This document shows positions 43,595 through 55,279 of a stretch of DNA of 64,000 bases, piece after piece. This DNA is from Macrobrachium rosenbergii. Lineage: Eukaryota > Arthropoda > Malacostraca > Decapoda > Palaemonidae. The stretch lies in contig NC_089742.1 in the NCBI RefSeq assembly GCF_040412425.1, forward strand, positions 72,835,271 to 72,899,270, in the 5' to 3' direction. Each line of letters opens with the position of its first letter. Position 1 is the stretch's first letter. The translations under genes and the position numbers were made by a program. The notes beneath the pieces were generated by a model that saw nothing but the letters and a program-made list of their open reading frames with translations, was not told the DNA's origin and ran no database searches.

Positions 43595-43853
43595 TAAATG
43601 TATTGCTCTTGCAGTACCACTCTGTTGGTTGCGAGTTCGAATCTCCGAAATGCCAGTGAAGAACAAGAGGAATTTGTTTCTGGTGAAGAAATTCATTTCT
43701 CGCAATAATGTGGTTCGGATTCCACAATAAGCTGTAGGTCCTGTTCTAGGTAACCTAAATTGGTTCTTAGCCACGTAAAAGTAAATCTAACTCCTTCTGG
43801 TTGTTTTTTTTAGGAGAGCTGTTAATCAGCTCAGTGGTCTGGTTTTTAAGATA
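43595..43853 (+). repeat. tRNA-derived SINE, 5' truncated
   Basis: GGTTGCGAGTTCGAATCTCC is a B-box/T-arm; the A-box side is incomplete. The body includes TGTGGTTCGGATTCCACAAT, TAGGTAACCTAAATTGGTTC and TTAGCCACGTAAAAG. The tail reads GAGAGCTGTTAATCAGCTCA then GTGGTCTGGTT, similar to the LINE tail at 49095-49115. It is non-autonomous and depends on a LINE. It is cut on the right by the MITE at 43856. Confidence 0.65.
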
Positions 43854-43855
43854 TA

Positions 43856-44228
43856 CAGGCGGTCCCCGGTTTAATGACGGGGTTGGTATGATTATTATAC
43901 AACACTGTGTTGAATTCCGAAAAATATCGTAAACCGGAAAATCGTCAAAAATCATAAGAAAAGGGTTACTTTTAATGCTCTGGGTGCATTGAAAACGACG
44001 TAAACTGCATTATTATTGAGTTTTACATCAAAAAAACCTTCAAATTATGATTATTCTGCCATTTTGGGGCCAAATTTCTTCCGTCGGATCAGCGATTCCG
44101 ACTACGCGTCGTAAGGTCCGAACATGCGTCGTAAGCCGGGAAATAATTTCTGATGAATATATTTGAAAAGCGTCGCCAACCTCGAACGTGTTAATCAAGT
44201 CGGAACCGTCGTAAACCGGGACTGCCTG
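43856..44228. mobile_element. MITE (CAGTCCCC family), TA-flanked
   Basis: The left end CAGGCGGTCCCCGGTTTAAT pairs with the right end read inverted, CAGGCAGTCCCGGTTTACG, and TA flanks both (43854-43855, 44229-44230). The interior matches 120-250 and 37110-37260. Confidence 0.87.
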
Positions 44229-44239
44229 TACTTAACTTT

Positions 44240-45100
44240 TTTTTTTATGGAATGTCGGTATTACTGTCAGTCTTTGTTTTCTTCTGTAGGTCTTTTCTAC
44301 AGTATACTTGTGTATGAATGAGTATCGTCTTCTATCGTCTTCCATTCTTCCTCCTCCTGAAGTCATCATGTGGTCTAAGATGTTCCTATGTGTCTTCCCT
44401 AATCAATGTCACCAACCTTTTGTGTTGGATGTTTGTCAAGGGCTATTGGCATCTATTCTTTCATAGTAGTTATCTGAATTTTCTCTTGACAGATTAGCTT
44501 TTGACTGCTTCCATTCCCTTGGTCTCTTAGTTTCTATTTCACTTTGTAAACTGTTAGAATATTTATACTGTTCTCCTTTGTTCTTATAACCTTGTACAGT
44601 TCTGGCCTTAAGCCGTCTGGTCCAGCTGCTTTTGTCTCCTCCAGTTTTTCTAAATGTTTTACACATTTCCCTTTAAACATCCACATTATTCTTATGGTTT
44701 AGGTCTTGTTCTGGGGCTGCTGCTGTGACCATGTGCTCTCTTAGTTCCCCAGGGAACGTATTGTTGTGTATGTCCACTTCCTCATACTCCTGTTGTAACG
44801 CTCTTTCTTCATTCTTCCTTTCCTCTTCATTCCATATTTTTGTTCAGTTCTCATGAATTTTATTGATTTCTTCTCCCCAGATCAGTTTCATTCGCTTGCA
44901 GACTTTCTTCTCGTTAATGTGTCATCCCGTCCATCACAGATCTGAATTTGTTCTTCTCCCATTTTCTGCCCTCTTACATTTTTCTATGCTATCTTATCCC
45001 CCTTTCCCACGTCCTTTCTTCCTCCTTGCTATCATCCACTGCAACTCTCCTTTTTCACGGTCAAAAAAGCACTGATTGGCTGAAAGTACAACAGTGTTCA
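44240..45100 (-). pseudogene. LINE reverse transcriptase fragment
   Basis: On the minus strand the text corresponding to HLEKLEETKAAGPDGLRPEL at about 44660-44590 is the first RT block of non-LTR elements (KAPGPDG-type). It is followed by YKVIRTKEN. Upstream, 45000-44700 gives KNEERALQQEYEEVD-like text of the linker before RT. Palm motifs are not seen. Clade uncertain (CR1/Jockey group likely). Confidence 0.5.
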
Positions 45101-45183
45101 AAAGTGCAGTCAGATTTTAATTAAATTACTTTCCCTATTTTTATACTCCCACCACTCTGCCATCTTATGTTGACTTTACTAAA

Positions 45184-45249
45184 CTTGAATTCCTCCTCCT
45201 TTGTCCATCGTCTGGTCTTGAATTCCCCCTTCTTTGTCCATCATCTGGT
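45184..45249 (+). repeat. 33-bp tandem duplication
   Basis: CTTGAATTCC...TTTGTCCATC(G/A)TCTGGT occurs at 45184 and again at 45217, two units with four differences. Confidence 0.85.
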
Positions 45250-45835
45250 ATTTTGTGAATTATTCAGGTTATCCCATAGCTTTGTCAAATTCAGCACCAG
45301 CTTTGAAAGCCAGATATCAGGGTAATATAAAGTCTTGCCATCTTTCATTCTGCTCTTCATGATAAGAAAATATCAATTGTCGTCCATGTTTCTGCTTTTT
45401 GTTTTATTACTGAAATAAGTCAGTTTTTAAGTAGTATTGTGGAAATTGAAAAGAAACTATGTACAATCTAAGTCTTTAAGTTGACCTGTTGCACCTTGAA
45501 CTCATTTTGACTTTTGTTTTATAGGTTGATGAGTGCAGATCACCCCCAATGAGGTGGTAAGTGTTCAGATTCATTTTTTTTTTCATATTTTCTTTATTTT
45601 CTTATTGGAGACCTAAATCAAGGTGGTTGTTTAAATTGCTGGTTTCAGGCAACCCATAAGTTATTGCCGAAGATGGTGTGATTTAACTACGGTTTTTAAC
45701 TAACCAAGGCCTGCCTTTCTCCTGCCAAAACTTGGTTTTTTCCCTCTTTCTCTTTCCCAGTTATTCTTACGCATTTCCAGCACCTCCTTTTATAATTGAC
45801 AGTCTGGAGTCGTATCTTGTGACATAACTAGGGTT

Positions 45836-45870
<35 letters not shown>

Positions 45871-48109
45871 CCCCAATTTTTCATGTTCTGGACCTTTCTG
45901 GTGATCCTGCTAATACTTAATATGGACATATGATATTTTTTAAGACTTCCACCTTCCTTCTAGATTAGAGGAATCATTAAAATAATGAAATTAAGGGTAA
46001 AAATGCTTCTTTAATTGATAATTAAAACCTGAGATATATGAAGTATTACTAAGAATTTCACTTACAGTCTCAAAATATAATGGTATTTTTGCTAGCTATT
46101 TGAGTATGATGATATTTGCTTTCCTTTATTGCTGAATTTTGATGAAAAACAATTTTCTTTTGAGATCAAAATGTGAAACAGTGAAATAGCCCTATGAAAT
46201 TAAATGAAGAAAATTTAAATAAAAATGCTCTTGAAGTTACAGCACAAAGAGATAAGTTTTGTAGATATAATGTGGCCATTATAATATAGCCTATAGGGCC
46301 TAACATAAAAATTATAATTTGGTCATTCAATGAAATCTGAACACGAAGCATTTAAAATAAAGGTATCCACTCATAAAAAGTTTTCCTAAAGCTTTGAATT
46401 TTTTATGGATGTCATTTATAATATGCTATAAAGAACAAAAGCAAGACCTTCATTAGGTGCTTCAGCCATGAAAAGAAATACATATACTGTATACATTTAT
46501 ACAGAAAAAGAAACACTCAACTGAAAATGCTCTTTGAAATCACACTGCCAATATAAAAAAAAAAAAAAAAAATATTCCATTTTCGCCAACACTGATAACC
46601 TTCAATTTTGATAAAAAAGAAACGCTGAGCCTGCATCTCTTTCACAAAACTTAAAAGAAAGGTACAGACAGTTTACGATGAAACAAAACATTAACTTTGG
46701 CCCAAAATTTTTAATGAAATTGCCTCTCAAAAGGTTAAACTTTCTAGTCTGAATCGTTATCATTGCTTGAGGAGTGATCTAGTTCGGAACCTAAATCTTC
46801 TTCCGAGTCTTTTGAAGAATAATCCTGGAGTGAAGATTTATCCTTTAAGCTTGATGCAGAGCGACATCTTGATGATGATGGGGAGCATCTGCTAATGTTG
46901 ATGGCTGTGGAGTAGAAGTTCGATGAAGTTTTTCATCTAATGTCAAATGATGAGCGACATATACAAGTTTGGCAGCCCTATCTGTTGATAGACAGTTGCG
47001 ATCAGAGGAATGGATATGAAGAAGTCTGACTGAATGACCATTCAACAGAGGCACTGGTAGGGGCAAATTTAATGTTCTAGTAGCCACTTTTGAAAGTTGT
47101 GTGTGGTTGCACATACCATTCCACCATGGGGTAGGGCTACACTGGTCCACACTTTGCCAGATGAGGGGTTTACTAAATAATTTTTCCTTTGCCCTAAACT
47201 CAGCTATTTCTCCCAAAACCTTTTACTCATCTATACTTGGCATCCTTAAAGCTACTTCATATGCCAATTCAATCGCATCAACTGCCTCTTCATCACTTAT
47301 GTGACGTCCTCTATAACGGGGTCCAATAAGTTAGCAGCCAGGTGAACTTTCTGGGTACAAGCCACTCTCGTCTCTTGGGGACAACTTCTTTAGGGAGAGA
47401 TTCCTCACTTTGGAGGACTAGAGAGTCTGGCAACTGCTCATCAAAGGAACTTTGCAAATCATGAAAACCTCTATGACAATTGAAAGATACTGATCATTGC
47501 CTTCAGTCATAGTTATTGCAGTTGCTACTGGTTTTAGTAACTGAAGATATCCTGCAATCTTGTCCCAGAAAGCTTCTGAGAGTAGAGTATCCTTTGCACT
47601 CTTTTCTAACCCTTTCTTCGCCTCCTCATCAATTGCCAACTTCTGTAGTGTATGCTTGTTTTCTTGAATTGACTGCATGCAGTGAATGATTGACCCCCAT
47701 CTAGTTTTCACAGGGAGCTTCAGAGAAGTTTTGGCCTCATTCCCTTCACTTTGCAATTTCCTAAATATGGCCAAGAGTTTTTGACTATTCTTAATGTGCT
47801 TTACAAGATTAGTACATTCCTTTTGTATCGACTCAATATAGCATATCTGTGAACATTAGATGAAGTGTATGGGCAAGACAGCCATATGTTTGTATGTGAA
47901 AAATTCTCTCATATTACTACCCAGGCTTTCTTCATGTTTGCTGCGTTATCAGTACAAACTCCCCACACCTTCATTGGGCCCACTTCCCTCACAACTGATT
48001 TAATGGTCTGGCTAAAATATTCCCCAGTGTGACTTTCAGCACCTGTTGAAATGCTTTTCCAAAATATTGGAGTAGGAGCTGTTACCATTATGTTGATGAT
48101 CCCTCATTT

Positions 48110-49717
48110 CTGTAATAAGAATTTTAGGAGTTGTATATTTACTCAAAAGAATCCAAAATAGTAAACATATAGAATATTCAATCAATATGAAAACCTAAAT
48201 TTACCCTTATTTGGTTCGCATATTACCAGGTTCATTAACAGATTTTCAAGGATTTTCTGTTCCTTTCATTCAATAAATCGAGAATTTGCGTTGTGTTTAT
48301 GTATACAATTTAATTTACCATATCCTGTGATCGTATAAAATCATTGTTTGACCATATGATATGAATAGATTATTTATATTTATTACTAACCTTAAAATAT
48401 TTATTGTAAAGTTTCTATCCGCAACCCAAAGAATAATCCTATTCGTTTTACAAATGCCTGCCAGTAACAATATCTATCGTGCATGCATGCCCTTCAATAT
48501 TATCACCTCAACAAAACACTTATAAAAATCGTAAACTTAGCTGTGATAGCACATGATGGTAAGAACTCATTCTCGAAGCAAAACAGTTAATTCCTTAATT
48601 TTTACGAGTTCTCAAAATAACAATGACCTCGCTGTTAAACAACTGAGCCGGTACTGTCCGATTCTGACTCAAGTCACTCAAATCAGTCAGAGATGACTGA
48701 CTTCCAAAGAATGACATAAATAACTGAGCATGACATATACACGACAATCCTTAACAATTCGTTAACGATTGCTTAGAGTCAAACAACCATTGAGTGTATT
48801 TTACTCTTCAAAAACACTCGACACAAAGAAATATATTATTACAAACAATTCAATACAACTTATATAATTTTCATACGCATCTTGCACTAAATGCATAATG
48901 TTCATAATATTTCCTTTACAAAATAAAAGATAAATGACTTTTTACTGGTCTTTATAAATGCACTATTTGATTCCATCTTGAGTCACGATAAGTTGTATTA
49001 CTTGAATCTTGGTAATTTAATAAATATATCTATAGAGAATAGATGCCAGTACCTATCAGCGTATCCCAGTTTTGAGAAGAACCCTAAAAGAGTTCAGAGG
49101 TCTGGTTAAACAAATCATTTATAACTAACTAACCTATCAGCGTAGCTGAAAATAACCAATTATCAACCATACTCTATACAGCAATGTTCTCTCAGGCTTT
49201 AACATTTCATATGGGGTTATTAGTAAATGGCCTGGCTGCCCCCATATAATTGCACCTAACACAGTGCTATTTAGGATTATTATCTAAGGTCTTTGCAGCA
49301 TCCCTTTGATGAGCTGCAACAATAATTGTTCTGCCACTATTACCTCAGTCTGTCTGCTTTCTTCAATATTGCTATTCACTCTCTCTGACTTATTCTTCAC
49401 TCCAAAGCAGTGAATGGCCTTTGCTGCCCCAGTGTTTGGATTAAAACCTAAATTCTTTAATCCATTTTCAATCCCCTGGCCCTGGCCACATCCAACCCAA
49501 TGTGTCTGATAGACTCCTACTCTGAGTTCAGAGACTGGTATAGAGCATTGCTTATTTGCTATATGCTTAATAATTGGTTTTTACAGCTAAGCTGGTGGGT
49601 GCTGGATTGCTGGTACTTGGTCTACTGTATTATATGTCAGATCTGAATGAAACTGAGAAACTTACTGCCAATATTCATTAACAGTTTTGAATGTAAATAA
49701 GGATAAACATTAATTAC
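48110..49717 (-). other. probable intron of the hAT transposase gene
   Basis: On the minus strand the exon text GGACAAACATTAG meets GTAATT at 49717, and a TTCTTATTACAG acceptor ends at 48110 just before coding text resumes. The stretch between has no coding match. The joined frame is off by one base, so the gene is decayed or the acceptor is a few bases away. Confidence 0.55.
49064..49131 (+). mobile_element. 68-bp LINE 3'-end insertion with a 13-bp TSD
   Basis: ACCTATCAGCGTA occurs at 49051-49063 and again at 49132-49144, an exact direct repeat. The insert between starts TCCCAGTTTTGAGAAGAACC and ends TTTATAACTAACTAA. It matches, in inverse orientation, the tail of the LINE at 56258-56330. 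This is an extremely 5'-truncated retrotransposition event within the hAT intron. Confidence 0.9.
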
Positions 49718-50572
49718 CTAATGTTTGTCCAACCATCTAAAAGTACTGCTACACTCTGGGATGATGCCACTGCTTCTTTGGCATTGGAGAGACAATCTTG
49801 ATAGATATTATCTAGCAGTGTGTTTGACAACTGATCCCTACTTGGTATTTTAAACGATGTCTGCAAAATAGTAAAAAGTTTTACCAGTGCCTTATTTTCA
49901 CTAGTCTCAATGGAGAACATAAATGAAAATATGGCTTTTTGCCAGTGGGCAGTGATTCTTTAATGTAAAAACAGAGAAAAATTACTATACATGAATCAGT
50001 TTTTCCACACTAATATTTCCAATGTTCTATATGAACAGATGAGCATATTCAATAAACACTGCAAATTTTGACCAACAATGAAGAAGTGAAAGGATGACTA
50101 ATTTATGGTACTTTTTAAACTCAATCTCATATGAAAAGGTGAATTTTTATAATATCATAATATCTATTTTCACACAGATTTTTCTTTCAATTGCTAAATT
50201 GCCTTGTTACCAAGGAACAAGCTTAGAGTATCTTCGTTTTAGGTCAGAATAACATTAGCAAAAATGAATTTGCTATGGACGGACAGTATCTTATTCCCTA
50301 GCCAAACAAGAAGATCTAGTACATGTAATAATTAAAAAAATTTCAGTAATACCCAGATGCATAATAAATTACAGGAATAATTGTATGTGTATATTATGGA
50401 TAATAAAGCACAGTTAGACATTGTGTGTGGCTTAGGAAGCAACAGAATGTGAAAAATGCAGAAAATTGAAAAAATCCAAATTTGACTTTTTCAGGCTGTT
50501 TTTCTTCAAAAAAAACTGGGTTTTTTCCAAAAAGAAAAACTTGCTCGATTTTTTTTTCGTTCCACAGCCCTA

Positions 50573-50750
50573 GACATAACATATTCCAGTTGATATGTAT
50601 TACAGATTTTAATGAGACACACTTATCTTAAAATTCTGTGACGATCTTAAAAGATCCATTGTGACCAACACTTTCTCGCCTACCTTTTCTTTTGACATTG
50701 CATCCTTCCCGTTACCATAAGAGTTCATTTTGTTGCCATTGATTTTTCTT
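50573..50750. other. hAT target flank
   Basis: It holds the right TSD and pre-insertion DNA continuous with 45700-45828. No gene is visible. Confidence 0.4.
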
Positions 50751-51480
50751 TCACTCCATTCCACTCATCCACCTGTTAAGTGTTTGCCTCATTTTCCTCA
50801 GGATCCTCGTTCTTGGCCGGGAATGAGGGGCCTGGGGACATAATAATTGTCTAAGAGAGCCCAGTTCGCTAATAAGGGCTCCTGATGCTAATGCAATCAG
50901 GAAGATCACCTTCTGTAGCTTGTGAGTTTGTGGTTGTATTGGGTCTGCTGAACTGAGGGGTAGATAAAGTCCAAGCACCTTGTTCAGGGACCAAGTAATT
51001 GGGAGTCTTTTGGGAGCTGGTCTTTGTAGAGCAAAAGACTGCAGAAGGAAGTGACAACTTCTGTGCTGGAGTCAATCCCAAATCCATAAAGCAAGGGTTC
51101 TGTTAATGCATGTCTTGTATGCCATGATTGTTGTAACTGCAAGGCATTTGTCTTCAAATAGATATATCATAAAAAAAAAAGTGTTTCTAAAGAAAGTTCA
51201 ACTGGGCTCTCAGTATGGTTATAATCTAACCATATCTTCCAAACGGACTGGTATTGTCGGATAGATGACGTCCGTAATTTTTGCACTAGGTACCTAGCAA
51301 TGTTTGGTGAGTAGTTTTCATGGTAGATAATTTAAAAATCCATAAGTGAAAGTCTCAGCTCAGAAAGGACAATGCGCAAACGATTTTCCTCCTACTCTCT
51401 GGGATAGAAACTAGTGAAATTGATCTTTTGTCCATTGTTGAAGTGATAGGAACCAATGCCTGTTTGGTCAATCTTGACCT
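50751..51480 (-). pseudogene. DIRS tyrosine recombinase, copy D, truncated
   Basis: The N-terminal core-binding part reads SIRQYQSVWKIWLDY (about 51265-51220) and FEDKCLAVTTIMAYKT (51160-51110). Box I is KVIFLIALASGALISELGSL (50925-50860), with Leu where the catalytic Arg is expected. The frame ends at 50751 and boxes with His, Arg and Tyr are absent. Confidence 0.8.
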
Positions 51481-51599
51481 GCTGTATCAAGTAAGCTGTT
51501 CCTTTGAAGGTTAGAAGTTTGCTCAAAACCTTCGAAATTTGGGACAATGGAGGAAAAGAATATCATCCTCCAATTGTTCCAGTCTTTGTAGGAAGGCAT

Positions 51600-52970
51600 C
51601 TCTTCTTGTTGCTTGATTGTCAGGTTCAGAGACATAAACTGGAGTTTGTGGTTCTTGTATGTGTGCAAACAGGTCCACTTCCAGTTGTGGAAGCATGTTG
51701 GCTATTGTTTGAAAAGAGTGGTTGTCCAACATCCACTCTGTTGAGGCTGTCATTTTCCTTGATTGAGAGTCTTGTTACAATGAGAGACCCTGTGAGGTGA
51801 ATTGCAGACAGATGCCACTTCTTTACTTGTGCCATCCGAAGGATAGCTAGCATTATCATGTTGAGAGGAGGTGAACATGATCCCAGCATCTCTTGATGCA
51901 GGACATTGAAGTCTTGTTGTCCTTTTGGAGGTTTGAGTTTTTTAGAGACAAAAAGACAGCCATCAGTTCCAGGAAATTGATATGACACTTCCTCAGAGTA
52001 GCTGACCACCTCCCTGCCACCTGACGATCCTCCCAATGTCCTCCCCAACCATTCAACAAGGCATCTGTGTGTATTGTCACTATTACAGATGGAGGAGTCA
52101 GGGTGATCTGTTTTGCCAGAGATTCCTTCTGGGTCCAAGGCTGAAGGATGTCCCAACTCTTTATTCTTTTGATGAGGTCTTCTTTTTGAGATCTGTTTTT
52201 TTGTCCTGCATGCGATAGCCAAAATTTGTTCACAGTTTTTCAATTGCAATCTTAGTATTGGATCTATTACTGATGCAAACTGCAGCAACCCATCATGTGT
52301 TCTAATTGCCATCTGGAAACTCTGGGCTGTGCAAGGAACCTTTTGAGGTTTGTCCTTAATCTGTTTTGTGTTTTGATGGGGAGAGACAACAGGTCCTGAA
52401 GAGTATCCCAACACAGTTCTAGCCACTGAAAGTGTCTGTTGGGCATGAGGCAGGATTTTTTCCCATTTATTATAAAACCTTTTGACTGTAGTCTGTTGAC
52501 CATTTCTCTTAGGTTTTTCATGCATTCTTTTTTGGGAACGGATCAACCAGTTGTCCAGGTAGGCTTTTTGTATGACCTTTTGTTTGAGCTTTGGGCAACC
52601 GTTAGTCATTTTGTGAAATATTCTTTAGGAAATGTTTAACCTACTTGTTCAATGTTGAATCTGAGGGCCACTCTTTTGTTCGGAGAAACTTAGGAAGGGT
52701 GGAAGGGAACACAGATAGAGATGTGCCTGGTACCTTTTCAGACCTATAGAAACTGTCCAAGTCCCTTTTGGAATAATTCAATTTTAGTAGGGCCTTTTGG
52801 CAAACAATGTGCTTGTTCAATACTGATTGGTTTGATCACTCTTTTTCGGAGAATCCTTTTTGAGGACACTGAAGAGGAGGGTGGGACCACGTTTTCCATG
52901 GGGCCCCATTCAGGGTTGCACATATAAATAATGCTGTTCCCCCCCTCCCCCACAGGGAAAACTTCCATTG
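51600..52970 (-). pseudogene. DIRS reverse transcriptase and RNase H, copy D
   Basis: The RT retains AYLDNWLIRSQKRMHEK at about 52565-52515, the YxDD-like motif with Asn for the second Asp. MVNRLQSKGFIINGKKSCLM and FQWLELCWDTLQDLLSLPIK follow (52500-52380). RNase H has VTIHTDALLNGWGGHWEDRQ with its first Asp (52080-52020) and HINFLELMAVFLSLKNSNLQ with its Glu (51990-51930). The 327-codon frame at 52609-51626 crosses these in two phases. Confidence 0.83.
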
Positions 52971-55270
52971 TCTGTGGCGTCGTTGAAGCCAACCCCCAAC
53001 CATACAATTCCTATTGATATCTTCCACTTCCTCTGCCTTCACCTTTGATAGACATTCCAGGTGTTGCTTTTCCTTTTTCCCCTTGTAAGATGGTTTTTGG
53101 ACCTTGCGAAAAAGGATGTCTTTGCTGTTTTCCCTTTGTAGGGAATTGTCCCTTCTCAACGCCACCTACCTGTGTTTTAAGGAAAACTTTTGGGGGTGAC
53201 TGAAGGTTTATATGATTTTTGATCAGAGGGAGCCTTTTTTGGGGTTGGGTAAAGGGAAATTTTGGGTTATTTGTTTCCTGAATTCCTCTTTCCCCAGAAG
53301 GGTGTACAGTACACTGTACAATTCTGTTGGCAGGCATGCTTGACTTGTTACAACAGAATCCTCAAACAGGTCCCTGACAGAGAGGAGTTAGACTGTAATA
53401 AAGCAGTTACATTAACGCAGTGACATTGGAGAATGAGTTGATGTAGCCCTCCAATGCTTCCATTCGCACTCTTATGCACCATTCTAGGAAGTCACAGAGT
53501 GCTTCCCACCAGGTTCTCATAAGACTTTTGGCTTCAACAGCAAAAATGATCCAGGAGTCTTCTGGAAGCCTTTTGGTGGCAACTTCCAGCAAGGTGGTAG
53601 AGGTTATAATACCATGGAGTTGGAGCCTAGCATAACATTCTGACAAGGATGTCCCCTCTAAGAGTCTTCTCATTGGGGTCCCAAACTGCTGTGTAGCTAT
53701 ATCTAAAAGGAGCTTTTTCCCTTAAAAAGGGAGTTGAAGCATTGCCCATTCCTTGGTGGAATTTCCCGAAACTGGGATGACCATGGCAGATGGTTTTAAT
53801 TCTGCCAATGTCTCTTGTTTTTAGTCACTACAAATTCTAAAAATCTGTCTTCACATGATTAATATTTTTGAAAGTGACGGGGCAAAAGGCTGGGGCTACT
53901 TGGTGAGCAACTTGGGTCTTATTCAAAATGGAAGTAGAGATCCATTTTTGTTGACCTGGTAAAGGTTGATTTGCCCATTCCTTGGTGGAATTTCCTGAAA
54001 CCAGGATGACCGTGGCAGATGGTTTTAATTCTGCCATTGTCTCTTGTTTTGAGTCACTAGAGCAACTTGGGTCTTATTCAAAATGGAAGTAGAGATCCAT
54101 TTTTCACTGACCTGGTAAAGGGTGATTTCTATAGCTTTTAATGCTATAGGGACAGGTAAGAAAACTGTTTCTGTTAGTGGTTTCTCCATGTCTGGTGAAG
54201 ATGGTACCAGGTGCCATTCTGTATTAGGGAATGCTGCCGTTTGTAAATTCTACATGTACAACTTCAATCATGGTTTTTCTCTCATGGATTACATATCATA
54301 CTTGCCATTGGGAGAGAAAATGCACATTGAGGCATCTCGCCAAGGATTATCAGTATCATCAGGGGTGAGTATTGGAGCTCCTATTATGTTTTGATCTGAA
54401 GTTCTGTATTCCGAACTGACCATTTTGTTGTTTCCCGTTGGAATTCTAATATTAGACCTTGTTTGGGCAGTGTTTGAATCCACACTCACTTTTTGGTTAC
54501 AGGATGTAGTACTTTTACACTTTGGGGTGTACATGACCGACTTACTTTCCTATTTGGAATCATGCTTCATGTCCCTTATATATTGCCATTCTGTGGTAAG
54601 GGCATCTAAATGAGCTTCAGCAACTGAACTGTAACTGCCTGTTAATCAAGGGGCAGAAGTCCTGGGTAAGTTACTATAACCCTCCGAAAATGTAGTCATT
54701 TTAGTCGGAGTCAGGTGGATCCTAGTATCCCTTTTGGGGGAAAGATCCTATTCAGCAACGATAGCTGCATGGGGAATAGAATTCCTTCTGGAAGGTTTCT
54801 CCCATGGCAAGCTAAAATTTGTGTCCCTTAGCCTTCTGGGTTCAGCAGGGCCATTTCAGTAGCAATGTCCACTTCACATTCTTTAGTAAGTATGTCAACC
54901 ACATGCAAAAACTCCTCTACTTCCTCCGCGGGATTAACCTGGGAGTTACTGGAGACTGATGTTGCTGGGTTTTGACCCAAACATAGATGTTGTTCTGAGA
55001 AAGGGTTAAATATCTGCTGCTGGAGTTCTGCTGGAAAGATATAATCTCCCCCTCCCTCACCCCTACTGAACCCTAGGACCCATAGAGACAGCTTAAAAGG
55101 AGCTGTTTCGTCCTTAAACCTTGCTGCCAGGAGCATACTACAAATCCCGCCCATATCTGGCGACCAAGCAAATTTTCCTTGTTTTTTACAAAGACTATGC
55201 TCATGGCACCCACTGACAAAAAAGTGAACTGAGCAATTTGCTACGGAACACTTGAGCTGAAGATCCTGCC
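52970..55270 (-). pseudogene. DIRS ORF1 (Gag-like), copy D
   Basis: It opens (about 55265) with LKCSVANCSVHFFVSGCHEH then SLCKKQGKFAWSPDMGG, a C-x4-C-x8-C-x5-C run that may bind zinc. ICSMLLAARFKDETAPFKLS follows and an acidic stretch (NPAEEVEEFLHVVDILTKEC). Further blocks are GTSLSECYARLQLHGIITST and KSLMRTWWEALCDFLEWCIR (53640-53440). A duplicated ~90-bp segment (SVTVILVSGNSTKEW region, at 53750 and 53985) is also seen. It lies where DIRS elements encode Gag. Confidence 0.65.
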
Positions 55271-55279
55271 TAATGGTGG

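Larger units (their letters stand above)
46845..49920 (-). pseudogene. hAT transposase (DUF659 / hAT C-terminal dimerisation type)
   Basis: The N-terminal segment (49920-49718) has SQSVAVLLDGWTNIR, the first catalytic Asp region. After a likely intron (49717-48110) the next segment carries VTAPTPIFWKSISTGAESHT and VWGVCTDNAANMKKAW with the second Asp. A helical insertion follows (VKTRWGSIIHCMQSIQENKH, 47700-47660). The C terminus has WWNGMCNHTQLSKVATRTLN and IHSSDRNCLSTDRAAKLVYV (about 47010-46950), the dimerisation helix. Shifts and stops occur near 47890 and 47420, so it is inactive. A BED zinc finger is not seen. Confidence 0.82.
45829..50572 (-). mobile_element. hAT transposon, complete, 8-bp TSD and TIRs
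   Basis: GACATAAC stands at 45821-45828 and again at 50573-50580, an exact 8-bp target duplication as expected for hAT. The ends read TAGGGTTGTGAAA (left) and, inverted, TAGGGCTGTGGAA (right), differing at two positions. The element is 4744 bp. It encodes a minus-strand hAT transposase in scattered frames with an apparent 1.6-kb intron. A poly-T run (45842-45870) lies just inside the left TIR. Confidence 0.93.
50751..55270 (-). mobile_element. DIRS-like retroelement, copy D (ORF1, RT, RNase H, part of the recombinase)
   Basis: This is the most complete DIRS copy. On the minus strand the order is Cys-rich ORF1 (55270-53170), RT and RNase H (about 53160-51550), recombinase N-terminal and first catalytic part (51480-50751). 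The recombinase ends after box I, so the 3' terminus is missing. Frames are interrupted but long blocks stay open (up to 327 codons). Confidence 0.88.

Noticed and set aside
43595..43640. tRNA gene at the SINE head
   Set aside because: The B-box is present but the 5' half is missing and a SINE body follows directly.
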